64,000 nt of DNA. Source: Oscillospiraceae bacterium. Lineage in GTDB: Bacteria; Bacillota; Clostridia; UBA1381; UBA9506. Below are positions 9,460-20,065 of this stretch, one piece after another. Position 1 is the first letter of the stretch, and each line of letters opens with the position of its first letter. Where the stretch lies: contig SVJQ01000002.1 in assembly GCA_015068905.1 (NCBI GenBank), positions 1 through 64,000 on the forward strand, written 5' to 3'. Below the pieces are notes generated by a model that was not told the DNA's origin, did not search any database, and saw nothing but the letters and a program-made list of their open reading frames with translations. The position numbers and the translations under genes were made by a program.

Positions 9460-10752
9460 CTACCAAGTGCAGCTGATTAAACCGTCAGCATCCAAGGTCA
9501 TTTTTGTGCCAAAAGGTTCACTCATATTCTTGATGTATTCAAAAATTTCAGGATTATAGCTGCGACGGGGCAGGCCGTTTTCAGACTTGTGACCGTCCAT
9601 CTTCATTTCAACCGGCATTAATGTCAGCTTGGTGAGCTTGTTGTTTTCGTCAGTTTCCCAATAGGGAATTACGCTGCGGAACATTTTCGGATCGGTCATC
9701 AGACCAACAGTAAAGTTCTTGGAACGTTTTTTGAGTAGCTCATGAACTGTTGACTGACAGGTCAATCCGTGCTTAATGAAGAAGTCATCCGGCGCCAACT
9801 CAATGCTGTAAAGCTGGAGCACAAAATCGCCCAATGAATAAAAAATCGGACAATCTTTATACACTTCGATGGGGCGCAGCAAGTGGGGACCGTGGCCCAC
9901 AACTGCGTGAGCACCGGCATCAATGCAATGACGTGCAAAATCCTGCAGAAAGTCTGAGGGATTTTCCTTAGCATCACCGGAAAGCTGATGAGAGTGAACA
10001 GAAATCATGATGTAATCAGCCTGCAGCTGTGCCTCGTAAATAGCTTTATCCACACGGGCAATATCAGCAGGGTTTACTTCCATGATGTATCTTGCTTTTT
10101 CTCCCTCAGTAAATTTCAGGGGACCAAACTCTGCCTCGTTGTCAGCAAGGTCAGCATAATAACCTTCTTTACGGACAATCTCACGGGATGCGTTAATGTT
10201 GGTTTCTTTGGCAATTCTCTTAATAATTTCAAGGTCTTCCTTCGGCAGTTCTACACGGCTTGAAACTCTGAGGCCGTTAATGCCCGGTCTGCCGGGCACA
10301 CGGGGGCTCTGTTCCCCTGCCATCATTGGTGCATCAAAGGTAGAGTTAACCGCAATCAGTGCCACGCGGCCGTTCGGGGTCTCTAAATATCTGGGGGCAG
10401 ATGCCTCTGCCAGATTATGACCTACACCTGCATGCACCAGACCACTTTTGTTAACCGCTTCTAAGGTCTTTTCAAGACCGCCGTAAGAAAAGTCAAGCAC
10501 ATGGTTATTGTTAAAGCTTGTCATATTAAAGCCATAGCCTTTAATATCGTCTAACACTTCCGGATTGGTACGGATGTAGGTACCACCGGAAAACTGAGAA
10601 GCACAGGTTTCACCCTCGTGATTCAGGGTTGTTTCCAAGTTAAAGAAACGTGCATCACCCTGACGTATAAAGTCGCCTAATTCCTCAAAGCCCTTGTACT
10701 CCGGAAAAATTCTTTGCTGGATAATCATATCCCCTGCTGCTGTAAATTTCAT
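9460..10752 (-). CDS. CapA-family (poly-gamma-glutamate synthesis protein-like) metallophosphoesterase-fold protein
   Basis: MKFTAAGDMI, FNLETTLN, FNNNHVLDFSYGGL, VGHGPHLLRPIEVY motifs. Confidence 0.85.
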   Translation of the reverse strand: MKFTAAGDMIIQQRIFPEYKGFEELGDFIRQGDARFFNLETTLNHEGETCASQFSGGTYIRTNPEVLDDIKGYGFNMTSFNNNHVLDFSYGGLEKTLEAVNKSGLVHAGVGHNLAEASAPRYLETPNGRVALIAVNSTFDAPMMAGEQSPRVPGRPGINGLRVSSRVELPKEDLEIIKRIAKETNINASREIVRKEGYYADLADNEAEFGPLKFTEGEKARYIMEVNPADIARVDKAIYEAQLQADYIMISVHSHQLSGDAKENPSDFLQDFARHCIDAGAHAVVGHGPHLLRPIEVYKDCPIFYSLGDFVLQLYSIELAPDDFFIKHGLTCQSTVHELLKKRSKNFTVGLMTDPKMFRSVIPYWETDENNKLTKLTLMPVEMKMDGHKSENGLPRRSYNPEIFEYIKNMSEPFGTKMTLDADGLISCTW

Positions 10753-11906
10753 TATTTAATTACCTCCCCTAATGTTGTAGATACCCGAATGGCAACCTCT
10801 AAGCCAACGGGAACTGTATTTTTAACTAAATATTCCTGACGTGTATGTGTACCAAAATGGTTATTCACCCCTATGTTTAAAGCAGAGATGCCTAACGATA
10901 ACGGAATGTTACAATCCGTTGATGAACATTTATAAATAACCGGCATCCCGATTACGTTTTCAATCACCGGTCCGATAACTGCCTTTAATGCCTCAATCTT
11001 TTCCGGCTCAATATCGCTGCAGGGACGGTTCCCCACCTGAGTCACATTCACCGTCACGCCTTCGCTTCGTGCCGCCTCAAAAACAGCTTCAAACTTTGCT
11101 TTCATCTCAGCCAGACAGTCTTTGTTGTCAGAGCGATATTCGCAAAGCATTTTGGCGTTCTGTGCTATGGTGTTAACCGAGGTGCCACCTGAAATGGTTC
11201 CTACATTATAGGTGGTTTTTGTACCCTCTTTTTGGGGAACCGTAAGCTGATAAATGTTTGCAATCATCTCGCCCAAAACGGCATTGGCATTGGGCTTGCC
11301 AAAAGCCTGAAAAGAATGGCCGCCCTCTGTGAGAACCTCCACCTCATACCGGTGAGAGCCGGCACAGTCATCGCTTACATATTGCAGGTTGCTGTCAAAA
11401 CTGATAAACTGTTTAATCCGGCCTTCAAAGTCACGGAAGAGCCGTCTTGTACCTTTTAAGTCGCCCAAACCCTCTTCACAGGAGTTGCATACAAACAAAA
11501 CGCCCTTTTCCGGCACTAAATTCTTTTCCGCAAAGAACTTTACCATAAACATAAGCACCACCACGCTGATGGTGTCATCACCCACGCCGGGGCAATAAAT
11601 GTTTTCCTCATCCTCGCTGTAAGGCAGCGGCTCTAAATCAGGAAAAACCGTGTCAGTATGTGCTGCAAACACGGTAAGTTCATCGCTATGTTCACAGTTC
11701 AGCGGATAAATGACGTTCAACGCTTCATCAATATAAACGCCCTTTGCGCCTGCTTTTGTCAGCCAGTTCCTGCAATATTCCGCACGCTTATGCTCGTGGT
11801 GGGAGGGTGCCGGAATGCCGCACAACTCTTTTAAAACCGCAAACATATCTTTTGTGTTGTCCGCTATGTATTGCTTCAGATCTGCCTCAAAGCTCTTTCT
11901 GTCCAT
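10752..11906 (-). CDS. M20-family metallopeptidase (tripeptidase-like)
   Basis: FAAHTDTVFPD, GVGDDT, CEEGLGDLKG motifs. Confidence 0.85.
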   Translation of the reverse strand: MDRKSFEADLKQYIADNTKDMFAVLKELCGIPAPSHHEHKRAEYCRNWLTKAGAKGVYIDEALNVIYPLNCEHSDELTVFAAHTDTVFPDLEPLPYSEDEENIYCPGVGDDTISVVVLMFMVKFFAEKNLVPEKGVLFVCNSCEEGLGDLKGTRRLFRDFEGRIKQFISFDSNLQYVSDDCAGSHRYEVEVLTEGGHSFQAFGKPNANAVLGEMIANIYQLTVPQKEGTKTTYNVGTISGGTSVNTIAQNAKMLCEYRSDNKDCLAEMKAKFEAVFEAARSEGVTVNVTQVGNRPCSDIEPEKIEALKAVIGPVIENVIGMPVIYKCSSTDCNIPLSLGISALNIGVNNHFGTHTRQEYLVKNTVPVGLEVAIRVSTTLGEVIK

Positions 11907-11907
11907 C

Positions 11908-12840
11908 TCACTTCTCCTCTTTCTTAGCATTTAATAAAATGATGCCTGCACAAACAAGCAAAAGGGTCAGCAAAAGATTCATGGTTGAAACCTGACTTTG
12001 CTCTTTCAGCATCAGATTTGATAAAATAACACCGAATACCGGAACAGTAAAATGATAAATGGTGACTTTAGAAACAGGGTTTTTAGTAAGCAGAACACCC
12101 CACAAGCCAAAAGCAATGGCAGATAAAAAGGCAAGGTAAATTAAAACCCAGATACCCGTCATGCTGCTAAGAGACATAGTTCCGCCAAAAATCAGCCCAA
12201 CGACAATCAACACCGCTCCACCCAGCATAAACTGATAGCCGCTTAACACTACAGAGTCTTCATACTTTCCGTATCGCTTAATCAATACAGATGCGCTAGC
12301 TGCGCTGATGGCAGAGAAAATAACAAAGCCGTCGCCTAAAAAGTTCATAGTAAAATCAAGACCGTTTAAATTGATTAAAATAATGCCGGCAAAGCCTAAA
12401 ACGCAGGCAAAAACCTTTTTAAAGGTCAGCTTTTCCTGCCGGAAGATGAGGCTTGCAACAAGTAGACAGAAAAAGGCGTTGGAAGCCGAGAGCACCGTGC
12501 CCTTAACGCCGGAGGTGTTGGCAAGACCTATGTAGAAAAACGCATACTGCAGAATGGTCTGAAATACGCTCATAATCGCCACGCGACCTAAATTTTCTTT
12601 TTTAGGCACCAGCACTTTGCGTCTTGCAATGCTGTAAATTAAAATAGTCAAAAAGCCTGCCAGCAAAAACCGACAGCCTGCAAATAAAAGGGTTGAAGGC
12701 ACATCCGGCTTTTCGGTCAGCAAAATCAGCCGATAGCCTGTTTTAATAAAGGGTGTAGCACTGCCCCAAAGAGCACAGCAAAGCAGGGCACCAATCGCCA
12801 CAACAATAGGGTTTTTTAAAAATTTTGTTGTCTTATCCAT
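11908..12840 (-). CDS. DMT superfamily (EamA-type) transporter
   Basis: Ten hydrophobic segments in two repeats; ALWGSATPFIK start. Confidence 0.85.
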   Translation of the reverse strand: MDKTTKFLKNPIVVAIGALLCCALWGSATPFIKTGYRLILLTEKPDVPSTLLFAGCRFLLAGFLTILIYSIARRKVLVPKKENLGRVAIMSVFQTILQYAFFYIGLANTSGVKGTVLSASNAFFCLLVASLIFRQEKLTFKKVFACVLGFAGIILINLNGLDFTMNFLGDGFVIFSAISAASASVLIKRYGKYEDSVVLSGYQFMLGGAVLIVVGLIFGGTMSLSSMTGIWVLIYLAFLSAIAFGLWGVLLTKNPVSKVTIYHFTVPVFGVILSNLMLKEQSQVSTMNLLLTLLLVCAGIILLNAKKEEK

Positions 12841-13097
12841 AATCTCTCTCCAAAAAAAATATCGTCAACTGTAAAAAACCTTATAACACCACTATTATAC
12901 CCCTTTGCGCCCTGGTTGTAAAGTATTTTGTACATTATATTTCCCATAATTTTAAAACTATATAAAAGTAAATTTTTATATCATATTTTCTATCACAAGC
13001 TCACCGCTAAGCAGCCGGTTAACAAGATATCTTAAACACATTTATATAGCTTATTTTGTTAAAAACTGACAGATTTTTTTTATTCATCCGGGGAGTA

Positions 13098-13126
13098 TTG
13101 ACAGCTATTCTAAAAAAAATTATAAT
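13098..13126 (+). promoter_or_regulatory. SigA-type promoter of cca
   Basis: TTGACA - 17 bp - TATAAT, then ggagg before the ATG at 13149. Confidence 0.8.
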
Positions 13127-13148
13127 TAAATATGTAGGAGGAATTGTG

Positions 13149-14474
13149 ATGAACTGGAAGCTGCCGCAAGACGTTTTATATATTTTAAATACCTTAACCG
13201 AAAACGGATACAAGGCTTTTGCTGTTGGCGGCTGTGTTCGTGACATGTTTTTGGGCAAAACGCCTCAGGACTGGGATATTACCACCTCGGCACAGCCGGA
13301 GGATATTATCCGCTGTTTTGACAAAACCGTTCCTACAGGTTTGCAGCATGGCACCGTAACTGTGCTTTGCGGCAAAAACGCTTATGAGGTAACCACCTTT
13401 CGGGTAGACGGCGTCTATGAAGACCACCGGAAGCCTGAAACCGTGACCTTTACCGAAGACATACGGGAGGATTTATCTCGTCGTGACTTTACTATGAACG
13501 CTATGGCATATCACCCCGATGCCGGCCTCTGTGACCCCTTCGGTGGCAGGGAGGATATTGAAAAGAAACTGATTCGCTGTGTGGGGGACCCCCTCATTCG
13601 TTTTGATGAAGATGCCCTCAGAATGCTGCGTGCTGTGCGGTTTTCAGCACAAACCGGCTTTACCATCGACGGCGACATTCTCACCGCCATGGGTGAGCTT
13701 GCACCCTTAATTTGCGCCATCAGTGGCGAGCGGGTGCGGGATGAGCTTGTTAAAACGCTGCTGTCTGACAGACCGGCGACTGTGAGAATTCTCCACGAAA
13801 CCGGCATTTTAAAACACATTCTGCCGGAGCTTGACAGATGCTTTTCTGTGACGCAAAATCACCCCTATCACGTTTACAACGTGGGTGACCACAGCTTGGC
13901 GGTTTTAGAAAACGCACCCAAAAAGCTTCCCCTGCGCTTAGCTGCGCTCCTGCACGACATCGGCAAGCCGGACAAAAAAACGACTGACGAGGCAGGCATT
14001 GACCACTTTATCGGTCACGGTGAGGTTAGCGAAAGGCTCAGTCGCGATATCTTCACCCGTTTGCGGTTTGATAACAAAACTAAAGATGCGACGCTTCTGC
14101 TCATTCGTGAACACGACAGGCGGTTTGCCCTGACAAAAAAAAGCATCCGCCGGGCTATGAGCATTGTGGGTAAAGATGTTTTCCCTGACCTGTTAGCGCT
14201 GCAACGGGCAGATAGCCTGGGTCAGAACCCCGACACACAGGCTGAACGTCTGGCAGGCCTTAAAACCGCTATGGAGCTTTACGAAGAAATCTGCGCTGAT
14301 TCTGACGCTCTGACCATCTCTGACCTTGCCATCGGCGGCACCGATGTAATCGCCCTTGGCTACCGCGGAAAAGAGATTGGCGAAAAGCTGTCACAAGCAT
14401 TGAATTTAGTGCTTGACGACCCGACATTGAATGATAAAGAAATTCTTTTAAAAAAATTGCAAAATACTGATTGA
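13149..14474 (+). CDS. cca: CCA tRNA nucleotidyltransferase with HD domain
   Basis: AVGGCVRDMFLGKTPQDWDITTSA; RRDFTMNAMAY; HD motif LLHDIGKP. Confidence 0.93.
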   Translation: MNWKLPQDVLYILNTLTENGYKAFAVGGCVRDMFLGKTPQDWDITTSAQPEDIIRCFDKTVPTGLQHGTVTVLCGKNAYEVTTFRVDGVYEDHRKPETVTFTEDIREDLSRRDFTMNAMAYHPDAGLCDPFGGREDIEKKLIRCVGDPLIRFDEDALRMLRAVRFSAQTGFTIDGDILTAMGELAPLICAISGERVRDELVKTLLSDRPATVRILHETGILKHILPELDRCFSVTQNHPYHVYNVGDHSLAVLENAPKKLPLRLAALLHDIGKPDKKTTDEAGIDHFIGHGEVSERLSRDIFTRLRFDNKTKDATLLLIREHDRRFALTKKSIRRAMSIVGKDVFPDLLALQRADSLGQNPDTQAERLAGLKTAMELYEEICADSDALTISDLAIGGTDVIALGYRGKEIGEKLSQALNLVLDDPTLNDKEILLKKLQNTD

Positions 14475-14693
14475 AATAAAAATTTAGGTGGTATATATAG
14501 TATAAGTTTTATCATAGTGTAGCTTTTATAATTGAATATTCGCACCAGTAGACCCAGTTTTCATATTTCTCCGCCGAGCGTCGGCTTCTTCATCAGATTT
14601 GGCTATGTAAATTTGCTTGCCGTTTCTTGATAAGTGGCAAGCATGAAATAAAAAATTTGTGCTTTTTTGCATGAGAACATGGAGGGAAATTGA

Positions 14694-16760
14694 ATGAAAG
14701 ACTATCCGGTAGCAAAACTCAGAAACATTGTGCTTTTAGGGCATGGACGTGCAGGTAAAACTTCACTGGCTGAAGCGTTACTGTTCGCATCCGGTGCCAC
14801 TGACCGATTGGGAAATATCGCATCCGGTAACACCGTCAGCGATTACGATCCTGAGGAGGTTAAACGTCTTTGCTCCATTAGTGCGTCTACTTTGCCCTTA
14901 GAGTGGCGTGAAGTTAAAATTAACTTAATCGACACCCCGGGATATTTTGATTTTGTCGGCGAGCAGATTGAGGCTCTGTCCGCGGCAGATTGTGCTGTGC
15001 TGGTTATCAGCGGTAAGTCCGGCGTAAGTGTCGGCGCTGAAAAAGCATGGGCAATGTGTGCAAAAAAAGGCATTCCTATGATGATTTTTATCAATAAATT
15101 AGATGATGAAAAATCTGACTATCAAAAGGTTTTAACTGAACTTAAGGATACATTTGGTAAGTGCATCGCACCTTGCCTCGTTCCCATTAAAAACGGTGAA
15201 AAGATTGACGGTTTTGTTAACGTTGTTGATATGACGTCAAGACGTTGGGAAGGCGACAAGCGCATTGATGGCCCCGTGCCTGACGGTATGGATGATGAAA
15301 TCGCACCTGTTCGCGAAATGATTATGGAAGCTGTTGCCGAAACTGACGACGAGCTGATGACAAAATACTTTGACGGTATTGAATTTACGCCGGAAGAAAT
15401 TTATGACGGCTTAAAATACGGCACCCGTAACCGCCAGATTGTTCCCGTTCTCTGCGGTAGCGCTATTAAAAATCAGGGTACACAGCTACTTATGGATGCC
15501 ATTATGAAATATACGGCAGGCCCCCACAAGGTAACAAAGTTGGCAGAAGACGCCAGCGGCGAACCTGTTGAAATTGAGTGCGAACCCGATGCTCCCTTAG
15601 CTCTCCAGTGCTTTAAGACCATTGCCGACCCCTTTATCGGCAGACTGTCTTTTGTGCGTGTATACCGCGGTACATTAAAGAAAGATACAACTGTATATAA
15701 TGTAAATAAAAAGGCTGAAGAAAAAATCGGCCGTATCTATATGATGCGGGGCAAAAAGCAGATTGAGGTTGATAAGCTCATTGCCGGTGACATCGGCGCC
15801 ATTCCCAAGCTGACCATCACCGCAACAGGCGACTCGCTGTGCGATAAGGCTAATCAGGTTATGTTTGAAGCTTTAGAGTTCCCCGAACCTGTTGCCAGCA
15901 TGGCAATTATGCCCAAGGCAAAAGGCGATGAAGAAAAAATCAGCGCAAGCCTTGCAAAAATGATGGAAGAAGATAAGACCATCAGCTTAAAACACAATAC
16001 CGAAACCAAAGAGCAAATCCTCTCCGGTGTTGGTGAACAGCATATTGAAGTTATCATCAGCAAATTAAAAGCAAAATACAACATTGATGTTGATTTAAAA
16101 GAGCCAAAAGTGCCTTACCGTGAAACCATCCGCAAGGCTGTTAAGGCAGAAGGCAAACATAAAAAACAGTCCGGCGGTCATGGTCAGTACGGTCACGTTT
16201 GGATTGAGTTTGAACCCACCGATTCTTTAGAGCTTGTTTTTGAAGAAAAGGTCTTCGGCGGGGCTGTTCCCAAAAACTTCTTCCCTGCTGTTGAAAAAGG
16301 ATTGAAAGAAAGTATGGCGCACGGTGTTCTGGCCGGCTACCCTGTTGTTGGTTTAAAAGCCACACTGTATGACGGCTCTTACCACAGCGTTGACTCTTCT
16401 GAAATGGCATTTAAAATGGCGGCAAACCTCGCTTATAAAGCAGGTTTAGCACAGGCATCTCCCGTTCTGCTCGAGCCCATCGGCGCGCTGACAGTTAACC
16501 TGCCCAATGCCGATATGGGTGACGTAATGGGTGACATTAACAAGCGCCGCGGCAGAGTGCTCGGCAGCGAACCCCAGTCTGACGGCACGGTTACCATCAC
16601 AGCAGATGTGCCCATGGCAGAAATGGCGAAGTTCTCAACTGATCTGCGCTCTATCACTCAGGGTCGCGGCAGTTATTCCTTGGTTTTCCGTGCTTATGAA
16701 CAGGCGCCGGAGCATGTTGCTAAAAAGATTATGGAAGAAAGCGCAAAAGAAAAAGAATAA
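14694..16760 (+). CDS. Elongation factor G-like translational GTPase
   Basis: GHGRAGKTS P-loop, DTPGYFDF, NKLD, EF-G domains II-V. Confidence 0.9.
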   Translation: MKDYPVAKLRNIVLLGHGRAGKTSLAEALLFASGATDRLGNIASGNTVSDYDPEEVKRLCSISASTLPLEWREVKINLIDTPGYFDFVGEQIEALSAADCAVLVISGKSGVSVGAEKAWAMCAKKGIPMMIFINKLDDEKSDYQKVLTELKDTFGKCIAPCLVPIKNGEKIDGFVNVVDMTSRRWEGDKRIDGPVPDGMDDEIAPVREMIMEAVAETDDELMTKYFDGIEFTPEEIYDGLKYGTRNRQIVPVLCGSAIKNQGTQLLMDAIMKYTAGPHKVTKLAEDASGEPVEIECEPDAPLALQCFKTIADPFIGRLSFVRVYRGTLKKDTTVYNVNKKAEEKIGRIYMMRGKKQIEVDKLIAGDIGAIPKLTITATGDSLCDKANQVMFEALEFPEPVASMAIMPKAKGDEEKISASLAKMMEEDKTISLKHNTETKEQILSGVGEQHIEVIISKLKAKYNIDVDLKEPKVPYRETIRKAVKAEGKHKKQSGGHGQYGHVWIEFEPTDSLELVFEEKVFGGAVPKNFFPAVEKGLKESMAHGVLAGYPVVGLKATLYDGSYHSVDSSEMAFKMAANLAYKAGLAQASPVLLEPIGALTVNLPNADMGDVMGDINKRRGRVLGSEPQSDGTVTITADVPMAEMAKFSTDLRSITQGRGSYSLVFRAYEQAPEHVAKKIMEESAKEKE

Positions 16761-16772
16761 TATAAGTAGCAG

Positions 16773-16813
16773 AAACCCACGTCCGCAGCTGTTCTGCTGC
16801 GGAAGTGGGTTTT
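16773..16813 (+). terminator. Intrinsic terminator after the EF-G-like gene
   Basis: AAACCCAC..TCCGCAG / CTGCGGA..GTGGGTTTT. Confidence 0.7.
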
Positions 16814-16815
16814 AA

Positions 16816-17970
<1,155 letters not shown>

Positions 17971-17983
17971 TGGTGGTGATACG

Positions 17984-18157
17984 ATGGCAAGCTGTGAAAC
18001 CTGTGCCAATTATCAATATGATGAATTGTGTGATTGCTATTTTTGCACAATCAATTTAGACGAGGATGAAATGATGCGGTTTTTAACCGGCAACAGCTCT
18101 GACTGCGCCTATTGGCGCAACGGCGACGACTATGCCGTTGTCAGAAAACAAAACTAG
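17984..18157 (+). CDS. Small Cys-rich protein (DUF6472-like)
   Basis: MASCETCANYQYDELCDCYFCTINLDEDEMMRFL; ATG inside the listed ORF. Confidence 0.6.
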   Translation: MASCETCANYQYDELCDCYFCTINLDEDEMMRFLTGNSSDCAYWRNGDDYAVVRKQN

Positions 18158-18171
18158 CCGAGGTATGTGCT

Positions 18172-18582
18172 ATGAAAAAGAAAAAGGGGTGGCTTGCCTG
18201 TGTGCTGTTTTTGCTTGGTGCGCTGGCAACTTTAATGTCCAAAAAGGACAAGCACAAAAAACAAACTGTTTACAAATTCAGCTTTCACCTGCAGGATAAA
18301 GACACCGACACGCAGGTGCTTTTGGCAGAGGATGCCTCTTCCAAAATTACCAACCTGCTGAAAGATGCCGGTTGCGTATCTGCTGAATACCTGTCCTATG
18401 CTGTGGAAAACGGCAAACGTACAGACAGCCGTGATACCTTGGTGTTCGCCGTCATTCTGCCACCGGATAAAAAGGCAAGAGAGATTGTAGACTCTGTTAA
18501 AAATGAGCTGAACCTGGCTCACGCTTGGTACATAAAAGAAGAACATTCATATACTGAACTAAAAAAGGCAGTTGCTATATAA
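18172..18582 (+). CDS. Hypothetical membrane-anchored protein
   Basis: ORF directly following the previous gene; N-terminal hydrophobic segment. Confidence 0.6.
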   Translation: MKKKKGWLACVLFLLGALATLMSKKDKHKKQTVYKFSFHLQDKDTDTQVLLAEDASSKITNLLKDAGCVSAEYLSYAVENGKRTDSRDTLVFAVILPPDKKAREIVDSVKNELNLAHAWYIKEEHSYTELKKAVAI

Positions 18583-18596
18583 GCAACTGCCTTTTT
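18562..18596. terminator. Bidirectional terminator between convergent genes
   Basis: AAAAAGGCAGTTGCT / AGCAACTGCCTTTTT. Confidence 0.85.
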
Positions 18597-18601
18597 ATTT
18601 T

Positions 18602-19543
18602 TTATTCAAAATTCCGTTTTAAAAATTCTGCTACCGTTCCGTCATACTCAGCTTCTAACATATAGTAAAAACCAAGCTGGTTGCCGGCCAAGTAGTTGAT
18701 ATAGGTCTTACCGTTCCAATCACACATATCAATGTCTGAGTTATTTGACAAAAAGCCGGTGCCGGTGATTTGTTCTTTGAGTTCATCACTTAAATCGGCA
18801 TGTGCGTTGGGAGAAATCAGTCTGTCCTCTTCGCTGGGCATTAAGAGGGGATTATAAAGCCCATCCTCCCAAGTGATGAAGTCCTTGGTGCGGAACAGAT
18901 AGTTTGTGTATCTGAGGCAAGGAAGTTCCTGCAGGGTGATAACATAAAAATATCCGTCAGAATACCGCATCCACGGCGCACCGTTATAACGGTCTTTAAA
19001 CATCATAGCGCGCGTAGGGTCTAAAAGGGTCCACTCCTTCATGTCAGGGGAGGTTGCAAAGAAGAAAGTATAAGGAAAATCACCAACATACTCTTTGGGC
19101 TCATCCGCCTCCAGCAAAAGAGCATAGCCTTCTGGGCTCTTAGTGAGAGCGGTGTTAAAAATCTTCCAGCCCGGCCAGTTAATTAACACCCGGGATTCCC
19201 AGTTAATCAAATCGTGGCTCTCATAAATATAAATGGTGTCCCAAGTGGTTAAATCAACACCCAAAACATAGGCTGTGTCTTCTTCAATATAGGCAGAATG
19301 GAAATAAGTATCCTCTGCAAAATAGGAAATAAATTCACCGGTTTCTACGTCACGGATAGCCGCAGAACATTGACCATTTGCTTTATCCAAGCCATTTGTA
19401 CTGTCAACAAGCTCAAGGCGCATAAGTCTGCCATTCCACACAAAGGGCGTCATTTCGCCGTTGCCGCAAACAGCACCCAGCTTTTTGATTTTCGGAAAGC
19501 CGTTTATCATTTTTGTATTGGCATCATAAATAATTTCAGGCAT
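18602..19543 (-). CDS. Predicted five-bladed beta-propeller glycosidase (GH43-like fold)
   Basis: Repeated W..bladelike segments (LTTWDTIYIYESHDLINWESRVLINW; FFFATSPDMKEWTLL; LFRTKDFITWEDG). Confidence 0.6.
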   Translation of the reverse strand: MPEIIYDANTKMINGFPKIKKLGAVCGNGEMTPFVWNGRLMRLELVDSTNGLDKANGQCSAAIRDVETGEFISYFAEDTYFHSAYIEEDTAYVLGVDLTTWDTIYIYESHDLINWESRVLINWPGWKIFNTALTKSPEGYALLLEADEPKEYVGDFPYTFFFATSPDMKEWTLLDPTRAMMFKDRYNGAPWMRYSDGYFYVITLQELPCLRYTNYLFRTKDFITWEDGLYNPLLMPSEEDRLISPNAHADLSDELKEQITGTGFLSNNSDIDMCDWNGKTYINYLAGNQLGFYYMLEAEYDGTVAEFLKRNFE

Positions 19544-19780
19544 TTGTATCTTCCTTTCCCATAGAAATATCTAAGGTCTATGACACCATTATAGTGTTAA
19601 AAAAGTATTTTTTCAAGGGAGAAAATACATTTTTTTGCAAAATTTATCTTAAAGTATAGGTTCTACTTTCTATCAATTTTTTTATACCGAAAATACAAAT
19701 AAAAATATGCTTTGCGTAAGCAAAGCTACTTTTTCTCTTCTCTATTCCCTCTTATCTATTATCTGGAAACGACAGTTTTT

Positions 19781-19866
19781 AGTGAAGAGTGAAAAGAGAA
19801 AAGTAAAGAGTTAAGAGCACAAAAAGAAACGACAATCTTCTTACGAAAATTGTCGTTTCTTTTTGG
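19781..19866. repeat. Left copy of a direct-repeat hairpin element (terminator-like)
   Basis: Purine-rich stretch then AAAAAGAAACGACAAT...ATTGTCGTTTCTTTTTGG, shared with 22914-22992. Confidence 0.8.
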
Positions 19867-19897
19867 AAGTATCGAACCGTAAGGTTATTTTCAATAA

Positions 19898-20065
19898 CTA
19901 ACCTATTTTATATCCTTTGGAAACAAGCTTCATAATGGCGTCCATACCAATTTCACGGTTTTCAAAGAATACTTGCTTTGCATTTGGGGATTCTTTTATG
20001 GTTATAGTCTTTTTAGTTTCATTAATCCAGGCAGACCATACTTTATTTTGCTGTTCATCATTCAT
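19898..20065 (-). CDS. 55-aa ORF translationally coupled to blaR1 (absent from the ORF track)
   Basis: ATG overlaps the blaR1 stop by 8 nt; MNDEQQNKVWSAWINETKKTITIKESPNAKQVFFENREIGMDAIMKLVSKGYKIG*. Confidence 0.6.
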   Translation of the reverse strand: MNDEQQNKVWSAWINETKKTITIKESPNAKQVFFENREIGMDAIMKLVSKGYKIG

